From NCBI GenBank assembly GCA_029256575.1, contig JAQSXR010000015.1, positions 33,944 through 97,943 of the forward strand: 64,000 nucleotides of DNA. The letters run 5' to 3'. The notes beneath the pieces are model-generated. The model worked only from the letters and a program-made list of their open reading frames with translations. It did not search any database and was not told where the DNA came from. Source of the stretch: Clostridiales bacterium (GTDB taxonomy: Bacteria > Bacillota > Clostridia > Lachnospirales > JAQSXR01). Position numbers and translations under genes: made by a program. Below are positions 19,251 to 28,699 of this stretch, in pieces (the first letter of the stretch is position 1; each line of letters starts with the position of its first letter).

Positions 19251-19277
19251 AAAAGAACGGCTTTCGCCGTTCTTTTA
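19251..19277. terminator. Bidirectional terminator
   Basis: AAAAGAACGGC-TTTC-GCCGTTCTTTT lies between the end of the SLH-transglutaminase gene and the start region of the YgaP-like gene. Confidence 0.9.
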
Positions 19278-19287
19278 CATTAAGAAC

Positions 19288-21009
19288 TTAATTTTCTAGA
19301 ATAATACGAATTATTTTTCCATCATCATAATAAATCAGTGCATCATTACATCCAGCATTACGAAGCATCTGTATTGTAATGTCTGAATAATTTTCGTCTT
19401 TACTAATACTAAATCCACAATATGCCATTAATTCAGTTTTTCCACTATATATGAATTTTTGTACTATCGTTTGAAGTTGCTCTTTTGTTTCCGCATATAC
19501 TCCAGACATTCTATAATAATCGTATTTGGTACTATTACATTTTACATATTTTGATGTATCCCATGTATGATCGATTGCCATTCTCTCATCTGTAATATTA
19601 AAATAGTTATATCTTACAAAATCTTTAGTATCTGGTACAGGGTCATTCCATGTTGCATCTACTTGGTAATATTCTCCGTCTATCTTCACAATATTCCAAA
19701 CATGACCTTCCCCATTTGTAACCCCACTTATCATATGACACTCTATCCCCATAATATTCATAAACATATTAAACGCTTCTGCATATGCTTGACATACTCC
19801 AGTTTTATATTTCAGCAATCCCCATACGGTATAAGAATCCTCTGGAAGTGTTCCATTTAAATAGTTATCATAATCATATTCGTAGGTTAAGACTATATAA
19901 TCATGTATGGCTTTTTCTTTTTCATAATCGGTCATATCAACAGTGATGTTATCTACGATAATCTTACTCACTATATCTATTAATTCTTTTGCTTTGTCTG
20001 AACTATTCATAGCGGCTGTCGCACTTTTGAAACTTTGTGTAACCATATGAGATATCGTATATTTATAATTAATTTCTGTATCTTCTTTATTTCCCTTAAC
20101 TACATATCCCGTAAATATTGTTCCGTCTTCAAAGTATTTAAATACATCTTCATTGCTTACATTATTACTCGTGTACTCCACATGAATAATTGGTTGTATG
20201 TTATAAACCATTTTATCTAATACAGCATATAATTCTGCAACCGTTGCAACCTTTTCTTTCTTTGTTATCGGTTCCAATTTATTCTCTTGAAGAGTCGCTA
20301 GGATTGTCAAAGCTTTTGGCTGTAATTTCGCTGCCACGATAAGATCCTTATCCCCTGTTGCTTGAAGCTGTTCTTCTGTAAATACACCTTTTCTTAATAG
20401 ATAAGCTATTAAGGTTTCATCTGTGTTTTTTAATTTCGCAAATAATGTTTTATAGCATATCTTTACTACGAGATCTCTGGTAAAAATTTTATTATTATTA
20501 ATTTCATCCACATCTGCTTGTGTTAGAATTCCAAGTTCTAACATCTTGTCAAAAGGAGCTTTCCAGGAAAATTCCCCAGCTACATCCGAATACCCTAAAG
20601 CACGAAGTATAAATGTTGCAAATTGCGTTGCGGGCATTTCTCCAACTCCAAAAGTTTTATCCGAACTACCAAATGCTAGTTTTTTTGTATATGCAAACGC
20701 AATATATGGGCTTGCCCAATTTGCTGATGTCGTAACATCTTTGAAATTGTGGCTATAGCCTGCTGTTTTTGCAACTGCTTCTTCTCCAATCAGTCTTAAA
20801 AACACTACTGTTCCATCTACTCGACTACAACTTTTATCTAATTCAAATCCTTTTGTTGTTCCGTAGAATAAATTAATTTGCTTTAAAACTTGTGCTTTGT
20901 TATAGTAATTTGCTGTAGTAGTGGCGGCCTCAACTGTATTTACATTGCCAATCACTGTTAAACATAGCATCAAAAGTGCCAAAAATAAACTCAATACCCT
21001 CTTCTTCAT
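19288..21009 (-). CDS. Secreted SLH-domain transglutaminase-like protein
   Basis: 573 residues with a signal peptide (MKKRVLSLFLALLMLCLTVI, cleavage near VEAATT). The N-terminal half (about 35-220) contains S-layer-homology-like repeats (FKDVTTSANWASPYIAFAYT then KKLAFGSSDKTFGVGEMPAT), which would bind cell-wall polymers. The C-terminal part is a transglutaminase/protease-like core with the Cys in KTGVCQAYAEAFN, the His in GEGHVWNIVKIDG and the Asp in YQVDATWNDPVP. It is probably a wall-bound cysteine peptidase or protein-modifying enzyme. It lies 30 bp downstream of the Gfo/Idh gene and may be cotranscribed with it. Confidence 0.9.
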   Translation of the reverse strand: MKKRVLSLFLALLMLCLTVIGNVNTVEAATTTANYYNKAQVLKQINLFYGTTKGFELDKSCSRVDGTVVFLRLIGEEAVAKTAGYSHNFKDVTTSANWASPYIAFAYTKKLAFGSSDKTFGVGEMPATQFATFILRALGYSDVAGEFSWKAPFDKMLELGILTQADVDEINNNKIFTRDLVVKICYKTLFAKLKNTDETLIAYLLRKGVFTEEQLQATGDKDLIVAAKLQPKALTILATLQENKLEPITKKEKVATVAELYAVLDKMVYNIQPIIHVEYTSNNVSNEDVFKYFEDGTIFTGYVVKGNKEDTEINYKYTISHMVTQSFKSATAAMNSSDKAKELIDIVSKIIVDNITVDMTDYEKEKAIHDYIVLTYEYDYDNYLNGTLPEDSYTVWGLLKYKTGVCQAYAEAFNMFMNIMGIECHMISGVTNGEGHVWNIVKIDGEYYQVDATWNDPVPDTKDFVRYNYFNITDERMAIDHTWDTSKYVKCNSTKYDYYRMSGVYAETKEQLQTIVQKFIYSGKTELMAYCGFSISKDENYSDITIQMLRNAGCNDALIYYDDGKIIRIILEN

Positions 21010-21039
21010 AATTCTCCCCCTTATATTACCTATAATTAT

Positions 21040-22023
21040 TTATTCTTTATCCGCTGGGAAAACAATCCCTATTTGTTTTCTTGCCTCATCTAGGAGATTT
21101 ATTTCCATGATTGAATACTGGTTATGGTCTTGTGCATGTTCTGAATTCTCAATTAATCGTACCATTTCTTCAACTTCATAATACATATTATTCTTATTCT
21201 TATTTTCCATACTTATTCTTTCTTCCTGTCCATCTCGGTAAAGAATAACTAATTCTTTTGGACTAACAATCTCATCAATAAGCATGGTTGCCTTCTCTCC
21301 CTGGATCTCGCTTTGAATATATGACACTGCAATCTTTGAATATAAAAGTTCTGCCTGCATATATCCGTAATCTGCAATTATCGTACCAGCTCCATCAATT
21401 CCATTCTCTAATAATATACCCATTGCATTTATTCCATTTGGTAAGCCAAATAGTTTAACTAATGAATGTATGCAGTAAACTCCAATATCTGTTAGTGCCC
21501 CATTTGAATAAATTGGGTCAAAAGCATTCTCGATAATTCCTTTTTTAAAGTTATCATATCTACTCGAATATTTACAATACTGAAATGTTGCTCTACGAAT
21601 CGTTCCTAATTTATATAGATTATTGGCAATTTCTAAAAATCCAGGGTCAAAAACAGTTCTCATTGCCTCCAATAAAATCACATTGTTTTCTTCTGCGGTT
21701 TGTAACATGAGCGCTAATTCTCTACTGTTTGATGCAATTGGTTTTTCACATAACACATGCTTACCCTTTTGAAGCATTTGCATACTATGACTAAAATGAA
21801 AGCTGTTTGGACTCGCAATATATACCAAATCAACCTCCTCGGAATTCGCTAAATCTTCAAGCTTATCAAATACTAAGCTTGCTCCATGCATATTTGCATA
21901 TTCTTTTGCTCGATCCATGGTTCTAGAATATACCCCTACTAATTCAATATTATTAAGTTGTTTCACAACCTCTATAAATCTATCTGTAATAAAATTCGTA
22001 CCGATCACTGCACACTTTATCAT
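21040..22023 (-). CDS. Gfo/Idh/MocA-family oxidoreductase
   Basis: A 327-residue NAD(P)-dependent sugar or cyclitol dehydrogenase-like protein. The Rossmann start is MIKCAVIGTNFITDRF, the family motif is VLCEKPIASN (catalytic Lys in EKP, about residue 92), and the C-terminal substrate domain contains GALTDIGVYCIHSL. The substrate is unknown. The ATG at 22023 is 5 nt after GAGGG; an ATG four codons upstream has no site. It is possibly cotranscribed with the downstream SLH-transglutaminase gene. Confidence 0.92.
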   Translation of the reverse strand: MIKCAVIGTNFITDRFIEVVKQLNNIELVGVYSRTMDRAKEYANMHGASLVFDKLEDLANSEEVDLVYIASPNSFHFSHSMQMLQKGKHVLCEKPIASNSRELALMLQTAEENNVILLEAMRTVFDPGFLEIANNLYKLGTIRRATFQYCKYSSRYDNFKKGIIENAFDPIYSNGALTDIGVYCIHSLVKLFGLPNGINAMGILLENGIDGAGTIIADYGYMQAELLYSKIAVSYIQSEIQGEKATMLIDEIVSPKELVILYRDGQEERISMENKNKNNMYYEVEEMVRLIENSEHAQDHNQYSIMEINLLDEARKQIGIVFPADKE

Positions 22024-22191
22024 ATAAACCCTCATCCTATCTGTATTGTATTTTTTATATATTACCTTTTATCTTTATTATCTTTTATCTATATTATTAA
22101 CTAACAAAATGCTAATAAAGCGCAAATAAGTTAATTGCCAATACATAATATTATACCATACAAGTGTAAATAATAACCTTATTTTTAGTAC

Positions 22192-22232
22192 AAAAAAAGA
22201 ACCTAATAGTCTGAAAGCCCTAAAGGTTCCTA
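22192..22232 (-). terminator. Terminator of the rhodanese gene
   Basis: Minus strand GAACCT ... AGGTTC followed by seven T residues. The loop is long (~19 nt). Confidence 0.6.
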
Positions 22233-22250
22233 CTTTGAAAAGATTTCATT

Positions 22251-22571
22251 TTACTTTCTCTTTGTACCTACATATGAGCCTACCCCACCTGCTACGTTTA
22301 CCACGTTAAAGCCTTGCTTTACTAATAATCCACAGGCTCTTTTGCTTCTTGCTCCAGAGTGGCACACAATGTAGTATTCTTTCTCTTTCTTTAAATACTT
22401 ACTAGGTTCACTTAATAATTCACCCATTGGAATATTCTTAGCACTTCGAATACTTCCATCTTTATATTCATATGGTTCTCTAATATCAATTAACTCAACT
22501 TTACCTATTAAATTATCAATATCATTTACATTAATAACCTTTATATTTTCTTTTCTAAATAAATCAAACAT
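22251..22571 (-). CDS. Single-domain rhodanese-like protein
   Basis: A ~106-residue sulfurtransferase-like protein with the rhodanese signatures IDIREPYEYKDGSI and an active-site Cys in YYIVCHSGARSKRA, ending in NVAGGVGSYVG. It probably carries persulfide sulfur. The ATG at 22571 follows a perfect AGGAGGAGATAAA; 25 upstream in-frame codons without a site are excluded. Confidence 0.92.
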   Translation of the reverse strand: MFDLFRKENIKVINVNDIDNLIGKVELIDIREPYEYKDGSIRSAKNIPMGELLSEPSKYLKKEKEYYIVCHSGARSKRACGLLVKQGFNVVNVAGGVGSYVGTKRK

Positions 22572-22689
22572 TTTATCTCCTCCTAGACATTTATAATATG
22601 ATTTTATTATATTCAATATCTTACTTATTATCTGTGACCTTATCACAGAGTTGAGTATACATCAGAGGATATATTAGTTCCTTTTATTT

Positions 22690-24051
22690 CTATAATTTCA
22701 GAGGAATATTCACGATGAATTTGCTTCCCTTATTTCGTTCAGATTCAACCATAACGGAACCATTAATATGCTTTAGATTTTCTTTAACAACATATAACCC
22801 AATGCCTTCTCCTGATGAATTCACACCCTTATTCCCTTTATAGTAGGCATCAAATATCTTAAGTTGATCCTCTTTCGTAATACCCACTCCATCATCTTCT
22901 ATTGTTATTGTTAATCCATCGGTATTAGCAAAATAATTAATACTAACTTTTCCATTTTCCTCGGTAAATTTATATGCATTCGTTAAAATATTGTAAATTG
23001 CTTGACTTAACTTATATTTATCTGTTCGTAATATAATTTTTTTGTGTTCCATGATTTTCAGATCGATATCTTTTTTCTCAAATTGAACTTTAAGTCCATT
23101 TACAATTTGCCTCATCAATTGACTTAATTCAAATTCTTCAATCTTTAATGTATCAATATCTTTCTCAGCATCTATCATTCCGCTCATGTTTGAGATTATC
23201 GAAGTAATATTCTCTATTTGGTCTTCACAAATTCTTATTTCCTCTGGCGTCATATCAATTACACCATCCTCAATTCCTTCTAAATGTGTTTTTAGAATTG
23301 TAAGTGGAGTTCGAGTCTGATGAACGAGTTCGTCAGTTAGTGTTTTTCTACTTTTTTGCTTAAGCTTTAAACTAGTTCTTAATGATTCAAGGCTTTGCTG
23401 TATTACTCTTATTTCTTTCACTTTTGATTGAAGTATTGTAGTTGTATTTCCCATATCTATATTCTGCGCCATATCAGCAGTATTAATTAAGTCCTTGCTC
23501 ATCTTCTTACTTACTAGTATTCCTATTATTATTGCAAAAATTAGTACAATTCCGATCGAATACATACTGTTTTTGATAAGTGAAGATTTAAACATCCATG
23601 TCGCTAGTGAATTTTCTGCAGAACTATATTTTACTATATTTATTTGTCCGATCACTTTATTTCCATCCATTATCTTTGCATGATCGACTTCTTCAACCTG
23701 AGTATCTTGCATTCTTCGCATCATACCCTTATTCATCATTCCCATACCCATCGCATATCCAGCAGTTACATCAACAATTAAAATACCATTTTCGTTATAT
23801 ACTTTTATTCGATTGATTGGATCAACTAGATGTGTCTCTAGCTCAATCGCCATTTGAGTTGCAGAAAATTCTTCCGTTGCCAATGCTTTGGTTGAATAGT
23901 CTACAATCTCTTTAAAATGCATCTCATAATTTTGCTTCACATAATCCGTAAAATATTTGTCCGTTAATGTACTTAATACGAATGCATTGATACTTACAGA
24001 AAAGACAGCAATCAATATCAGTACAAGAAGCCATTGTTTTCTTATCGTCAT
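22690..24051 (-). CDS. Sensor histidine kinase with Met-rich extracellular domain
   Basis: 453 residues. TM1 is near 9-28, an extracellular domain spans about 30-165, TM2 is near 166-186, then a HAMP-like linker, a dimerisation domain with the phospho-His in DELVHQTRTPLT and an ATPase domain (NILTNAYKFTEENG, DDGVGI, GEGIGLYVV). The extracellular domain holds a Met cluster, GYAMGMGMMNKGMMRRMQD, which suggests Cu(I)/Ag(I) sensing as in Met-rich copper sensors; this is inference. Its start overlaps the end of the response regulator by 4 bp, so the two are translationally coupled. Confidence 0.92.
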   Translation of the reverse strand: MTIRKQWLLVLILIAVFSVSINAFVLSTLTDKYFTDYVKQNYEMHFKEIVDYSTKALATEEFSATQMAIELETHLVDPINRIKVYNENGILIVDVTAGYAMGMGMMNKGMMRRMQDTQVEEVDHAKIMDGNKVIGQINIVKYSSAENSLATWMFKSSLIKNSMYSIGIVLIFAIIIGILVSKKMSKDLINTADMAQNIDMGNTTTILQSKVKEIRVIQQSLESLRTSLKLKQKSRKTLTDELVHQTRTPLTILKTHLEGIEDGVIDMTPEEIRICEDQIENITSIISNMSGMIDAEKDIDTLKIEEFELSQLMRQIVNGLKVQFEKKDIDLKIMEHKKIILRTDKYKLSQAIYNILTNAYKFTEENGKVSINYFANTDGLTITIEDDGVGITKEDQLKIFDAYYKGNKGVNSSGEGIGLYVVKENLKHINGSVMVESERNKGSKFIVNIPLKL

Positions 24052-24734
24052 AGCTCCTCACCTCCAAATACATAACCTGCCCCATATTTCGTAATTAGAA
24101 TCTCTGGACGTTTTGGGTTATCCTCGATTTTTTGCCTAATTCTCTTAATGTAACTATCAACATTTCTATCATACCCTTCATAATCATCGCCATAGGCAAG
24201 GGTTATAAGTTGTTCTCTCGTTAAGACTTGTCCTTTATTCTTAAATAAAACAAATAAAAGCTTGTACTCCGCAGCAGTGATAGAAACTTCCTTATCACCC
24301 TTAATTAGCTTCATACTCTTAGTTTGTAAGCTCAAATCCTTAAAATTATATTTAATCTCATCCGTTTCATGATAGATTCTTTTTAAAAATACATTAATAC
24401 GTTTCATCAGTTCTCTTGGACTAAAGGGCTTAACAACATAATCATCTGCCCCTATATCAAACCCCTTTATCCGATCAACCTCTTCTTGTTTCGCAGTCAA
24501 CATAATAACTGGTACATCTGATATCTTACGAAGCTCCCTCAGAACTTCAAAGCCATTGATACCCGGCATCATAACATCTAATAAAACGAGGTGAAACTCA
24601 TGTTGATTAAAACATTCTAATGCTTCAAACCCATTATTAGCTATATATGCGCTGTACCCTTCTTTCACTAGATACTTCGAAACAATATCACTAATATCTT
24701 TTTGGTCTTCTACAACTAAAATATTATATCTCAT
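24048..24734 (-). CDS. OmpR/PhoB-family response regulator
   Basis: 228 residues. The receiver domain has the acidic pair in LVVEDQKD, phospho-Asp in LVLLDVMMPGING and Lys in YVVKPFSP. The C-terminal winged helix contains VLTREQLITLAYG and RNVDSYIKRIRQKIEDNP. It is the partner of the kinase that overlaps its 3' end. The SHOCT membrane protein gene lies 65 bp upstream on the same strand and is probably part of the operon or its target. Confidence 0.95.
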   Translation of the reverse strand: MRYNILVVEDQKDISDIVSKYLVKEGYSAYIANNGFEALECFNQHEFHLVLLDVMMPGINGFEVLRELRKISDVPVIMLTAKQEEVDRIKGFDIGADDYVVKPFSPRELMKRINVFLKRIYHETDEIKYNFKDLSLQTKSMKLIKGDKEVSITAAEYKLLFVLFKNKGQVLTREQLITLAYGDDYEGYDRNVDSYIKRIRQKIEDNPKRPEILITKYGAGYVFGGEEL

Positions 24735-24799
24735 CAGCTCACCTCGTTCTTATTTATTATGCTTACTTAACATAACAAATATTTACTTGATCAAAGTCT

Positions 24800-25087
24800 T
24801 TATCTTTTTCCTAATACTTCCTTACGTTTTAAATATTCTTCATCTGTAATTTCACCTTGTGCATATTTCATCCTCAAAAGTTCAAGTGAAGATTGTTTTG
24901 ATATTTTGCTATTCTTATGAACCAATAAATAAATAACAAAAGCTACAACAAGTAAAATTGTTAGTGCAATAAATATGTTCCAGCCATTATTCATAAACCC
25001 ATAACCGCCATTACCAAAACATCCATTTCTAAAATTGTCACCACCAAAATTACCACCGTTTCCATAGAAACCTCTACCATACATCAT
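24800..25087 (-). CDS. SHOCT-domain small membrane protein with Gly/Asn-rich N-terminus
   Basis: 95 residues: an N-terminal Gly/Asn/Phe-rich segment (YGRGFYGNGGNFGGDNF), one transmembrane helix (IFIALTILLVVAFVIYLLV, about 38-56) and a C-terminal SHOCT motif (LELLRMKYAQGEITDEEYLK). SHOCT segments are oligomerisation-type motifs in many short membrane proteins. The ATG follows AGGAGGAAAACATT. It is the first gene before the two-component pair, so it may take part in the same envelope or metal response. Confidence 0.88.
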   Translation of the reverse strand: MMYGRGFYGNGGNFGGDNFRNGCFGNGGYGFMNNGWNIFIALTILLVVAFVIYLLVHKNSKISKQSSLELLRMKYAQGEITDEEYLKRKEVLGKR

Positions 25088-25230
25088 AATGTTTTCCTCC
25101 TTTTTTTTATGTTAACTTTATTATAGGAGGAGAATATGACTCAAATATGACTAAAGCTCATTCAGCTAAATATTGTTTCTTATTATTTATTGCTTTATTA
25201 TTTTTCTTGCTTATTATTTCTTCACTTTAT

Positions 25231-26214
25231 CTATATTTCAAATACTAATTTAATATCTGTTATGTTTTGCATCATTTGAATCGCATTTTCTGCGATGCCC
25301 TTGATAAACTTTCTAAAGTTCTCTACATCGCCTTCTCTAAGATTTTCACCAGATCTTATGGAAACCGTTACGTTCAAAATCCATCGAAGAGTAGCAAGTA
25401 CTCTAAAGTATTCAAAATCCTGCATCGGACTATTCATTAATGCTAAATATTGGTTATAAACTTCTGCTGCAAATTGCTCAAATCCACTGCGTTCCATTAA
25501 AGTGACTGTCCAAGCTAGATCAAATCTATAATCGCCAATCCCCCATACCCAATCAATGACATATGGATTACTTGTTTCATCTACCAATACATTCCAAGGA
25601 TGATAATCTCTATGCATAATAGAAGGCTTTAAATCCGATAGGAATGTCTTTTTATCTTGAAGCCATTGATAAATTTCTTCAAATTCAAATATCTTATATT
25701 GACGAATAATTTGTGAGATTTCATCAAGCTCACGATCAATTAAAGTGATAGGAGCTGTAACTTCGAAATCAGGTTGGATATGCTTCACATCAAGTGAATG
25801 TAGATCAAATAAAAGTTTAGTGAACTGCTGCATATGCTGACTTTGGTGTTCTTTATCTTGCATATAAACATCCCATAAAAGTTTGCCTTCTATTCTTTCC
25901 ATAATTAAAAATGGCTTATCAAACTCTATTAAGGAAATATCATATGAAAACAATTCTGGTACTGGGTATCCTACTTTTCTGAGACTAGCAAGTGCTTTAC
26001 ATTCTTTCTCAATACTAGAAACTCCATTTTGGGTACCCTCGTATATTTTTAATATTAATCTGTTTTGGATCTTTTCATCTACTATTACATTAAATGAAAA
26101 AATATCCCCTGCCCAACCTGATTTTAATTGAGTAATGTCTTGGATTTTGAACTCTTTCGTTTTAAACTGATTTCTTAAATGCAAACTTAGTAGATTATGA
26201 ATATCCTGCATCAT
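25231..26214 (-). CDS. Aminoglycoside phosphotransferase-family (APH) kinase
   Basis: A ~327-residue small-molecule kinase fold. Seen are the nucleotide-binding Lys in LILKIYEG, the catalytic IMHRDYHPWNVLVDE loop (HxDxxxxN) and the metal Asp in YVIDWVWG. The family covers antibiotic, choline and homoserine kinases; nothing here shows resistance. AAGGG lies 5-8 nt before the ATG pair at 26214/26211, and upstream codons lack a site. It sits 35 bp downstream of the YitT-like gene, probably one operon. Confidence 0.88.
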   Translation of the reverse strand: MMQDIHNLLSLHLRNQFKTKEFKIQDITQLKSGWAGDIFSFNVIVDEKIQNRLILKIYEGTQNGVSSIEKECKALASLRKVGYPVPELFSYDISLIEFDKPFLIMERIEGKLLWDVYMQDKEHQSQHMQQFTKLLFDLHSLDVKHIQPDFEVTAPITLIDRELDEISQIIRQYKIFEFEEIYQWLQDKKTFLSDLKPSIMHRDYHPWNVLVDETSNPYVIDWVWGIGDYRFDLAWTVTLMERSGFEQFAAEVYNQYLALMNSPMQDFEYFRVLATLRWILNVTVSIRSGENLREGDVENFRKFIKGIAENAIQMMQNITDIKLVFEI

Positions 26215-26249
26215 CTTAACCCTTCTTTCCAAATAAGTATGGTTTACCA

Positions 26250-26894
26250 CTATATCTTCAATTTATCTATTATCTTTCGAACTGGTTTTTTATACAAGTC
26301 TAGTAATGGCCCAAAAATTATCATACATATAAGAGTTCCTTCTCTAATAGCAATTTCCTCTTTGAATACAAATGACAAGAGTAAAACTACTGCAATAAAA
26401 ACAATGTCTAATAGCTGTCTAAACCTACCCATTGTGATTTTTTGTAATCTTTCCGCAACTAGTAGGCAAACTCCCTCTAGTGGATTTCTTATAAATTTCG
26501 ATTCAAGTACTATGGTAACTCCGAAGGCACATACAGCAAATCCAACTACTCCCACCAACAGTCTTACTGCATAATATGTAATTTCCCAATTATTAAATAT
26601 ATTATAAATAAACATATTAATGAAAGTCCCAATTAAAAATACATTTAAGAATTGAAATAATTCAATAGGCCGAAACTTCTTTTTCTCCATTAACATTTGT
26701 ACAAAAATACAAGAACCGTTGAAAAAGATAGTTACTGTACCTATTTTGATTTTGATAATCTTTGATACTGTAACTCCCATTGCATCCCAAGCACTTAACC
26801 CGATTGCTGCTTTAATTGTAAGACTTGCTCCTAATGAAATTATTAGTACTCCTACAATGAGTGTAATTATTTTCTTTGCATATTTTGCTATCAT
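26250..26894 (-). CDS. YczE/YyaS/YitT-family integral membrane protein
   Basis: 214 residues with about five hydrophobic helices. The N-terminal half has ISLGASLTIKAAIGLSAWDA, a pattern of the YczE/YitT group, and the second half carries NPLEGVCLLVAERL. Function is unknown in this family; it is probably a transporter or a partner of other membrane systems. AAAGG is upstream of the ATG with a long spacer. It is the first gene of a pair with the APH-type kinase. Confidence 0.85.
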   Translation of the reverse strand: MIAKYAKKIITLIVGVLIISLGASLTIKAAIGLSAWDAMGVTVSKIIKIKIGTVTIFFNGSCIFVQMLMEKKKFRPIELFQFLNVFLIGTFINMFIYNIFNNWEITYYAVRLLVGVVGFAVCAFGVTIVLESKFIRNPLEGVCLLVAERLQKITMGRFRQLLDIVFIAVVLLLSFVFKEEIAIREGTLICMIIFGPLLDLYKKPVRKIIDKLKI

Positions 26895-27030
26895 CTCTTA
26901 TTAAACCTTTCTGTTCCTAAAATATCGCCTTACAAATAATTTTATCATAATATTATATAAAATCATACATTATTATTTATATAGAGGGTAAGCCGTGCAA
27001 TGCTTGCAAATAAATCCTCCCAATTATAGC

Positions 27031-27062
27031 AACAGCCTACCACTAAGACGTGGCAGGCTGTT
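27031..27062 (-). terminator. Hairpin after the S41 peptidase gene
   Basis: AACAGCCT-A-CCAC / GTGG-C-AGGCTGTT with a 6-nt loop, lying just past the peptidase stop codon. Only a weak T-run follows. Confidence 0.65.
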
Positions 27063-27083
27063 CTCTTAATTTTATAATAATCT

Positions 27084-28424
27084 TTATTTATTATCCAGAA
27101 AAGCAATCGCCCGTTGTAAGCTATCTTCTCCTACGTCAGTCACAATATCAGGAGTAAGCGTATTCTGGTCCGCTTTTGTGTCTGGTCTGTCGAGTTTAAG
27201 ATATGAAATACTCATAAATATTTCACTATTCTTTGTTTCATATTGAACTACATCTGAGTAGCAGCTTGGTGCATTTATACTTGTACGTCCTATTATTGTT
27301 CCAAGTTTACCATCCTGAACATATACTCCTAGCATTGTTGCGGAACTAAATGTATATTCATTTGTTAGAATTACTAAATTAATATTGTCGTTTCTAACTA
27401 CATTTGTATTAACGGGATTTTGTTCAATTCCGCTTGTCTCGGTCCATCCCCTTAATTTAGAGGATAATGGAGAACGCCGAAAAGTTGATCCATATTCAGG
27501 AGCAGTCATACCAAGCGTCTTTAGAAGTTGCCTGCAATATTCCGCATTTCCACCACCATTATTACGTACATCAATTATTACTTTACTAATTCCATTATGA
27601 ATAGCATCCTTTAATTTCTCATTTTCTTCATTAAATTTATGATTATCAAGTGCGCATGTATTCAGGTCAATATAATAAATATCACCCATTAACTCTGATT
27701 GTATTTCTGTGGTATATGAATATGCATCATAATATAACTTTTCCATAAATTTAATTCGTTTTTCTACCATTGTTCCATTTTCATCAATCGTAACCTTTAT
27801 AGATTCTTTACTAACATCGCAACCTGCAAACTGCAGCATCGGTTTATACACTGACCATACTGAATGATTAAAGTTAATTCCTGTTGGATTTTCAGCTGAA
27901 AAATACAAATCTACTGTTTTAAATATATTCTGTATCGGAATCCCATCAATATTAATAATACTATTTTTTGTAACTTTACCGTCATCATCCAACAAATACA
28001 ATTTATCTCCATCCGCATAACAATTAATATTCATAAAGTACCAGCTTTGTTGGCCATTAACCCCTGTATGTAAATCTCCTAAGACCGAGAGATATTTTCT
28101 TGTTAAAAATGCAAAATCATATGGTGTTGTTTCCTTCGTAATAGCACCTAAATATTCTTGCTTTTCGTCTTCATAGGACTTGGGTATTTTCCCTATAGCA
28201 AAGGCAGGATGTGTTATTTCCACTGTTTCAATAACATCCATTGCATCTTGGTAATATATATTTTCTTTTAGCTCAGTAGCCGGCTCATCTGTAATCGAAT
28301 TATTAATCTCTACCGGTTTGTTTGACGTTGCTCTATTATTATCATTTTTTTTGGAACAACCTGTGATCAATAACAAAGATAAAGATAAAGTCAATAATAA
28401 TGTTATGTATTTTCTCTTTTTCAT
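27084..28424 (-). CDS. S41-family peptidase, lipoprotein
   Basis: 446 residues. The signal peptide ends in the lipobox LLITGC, so the protein is lipid-anchored outside the membrane. The C-terminal half is a tail-specific-protease-like core: KVIIDVRNNGGGNAEYCRQL, then VILTNEYTFSSATMLGVYVQ with the probable nucleophile Ser, followed by IIGRTS. A PDZ-like central region is poorly conserved. It is a single gene. Confidence 0.88.
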   Translation of the reverse strand: MKKRKYITLLLTLSLSLLLITGCSKKNDNNRATSNKPVEINNSITDEPATELKENIYYQDAMDVIETVEITHPAFAIGKIPKSYEDEKQEYLGAITKETTPYDFAFLTRKYLSVLGDLHTGVNGQQSWYFMNINCYADGDKLYLLDDDGKVTKNSIINIDGIPIQNIFKTVDLYFSAENPTGINFNHSVWSVYKPMLQFAGCDVSKESIKVTIDENGTMVEKRIKFMEKLYYDAYSYTTEIQSELMGDIYYIDLNTCALDNHKFNEENEKLKDAIHNGISKVIIDVRNNGGGNAEYCRQLLKTLGMTAPEYGSTFRRSPLSSKLRGWTETSGIEQNPVNTNVVRNDNINLVILTNEYTFSSATMLGVYVQDGKLGTIIGRTSINAPSCYSDVVQYETKNSEIFMSISYLKLDRPDTKADQNTLTPDIVTDVGEDSLQRAIAFLDNK

Positions 28425-28699
28425 ATCTTATGTTCCTCTTTTCTTATGTATATAAACTGTTAAAGAATATGAATTTATGCTCATGCCAATATTTTGTATG
28501 AAATAATCCTACGTAAATAATATATACGCTTATTGCCATGTTTTGTCAAGTTCCTAGTTGTTATATATGGATCCGGTTATTTAATCAAAAAGGGTGCTCC
28601 CGTAGATGAATTATGGTACAATTAAGTATAACAACGAGAATTGCATACAAGTCACTAATAATAATCTATATAGCTTAAGGCTTTGAAGGGTAGGTAAAT

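Noticed and set aside
25231..26214. Antibiotic-resistance aminoglycoside kinase
   Set aside because: Only the general APH fold is visible, and its YitT-like operon partner does not suggest resistance.
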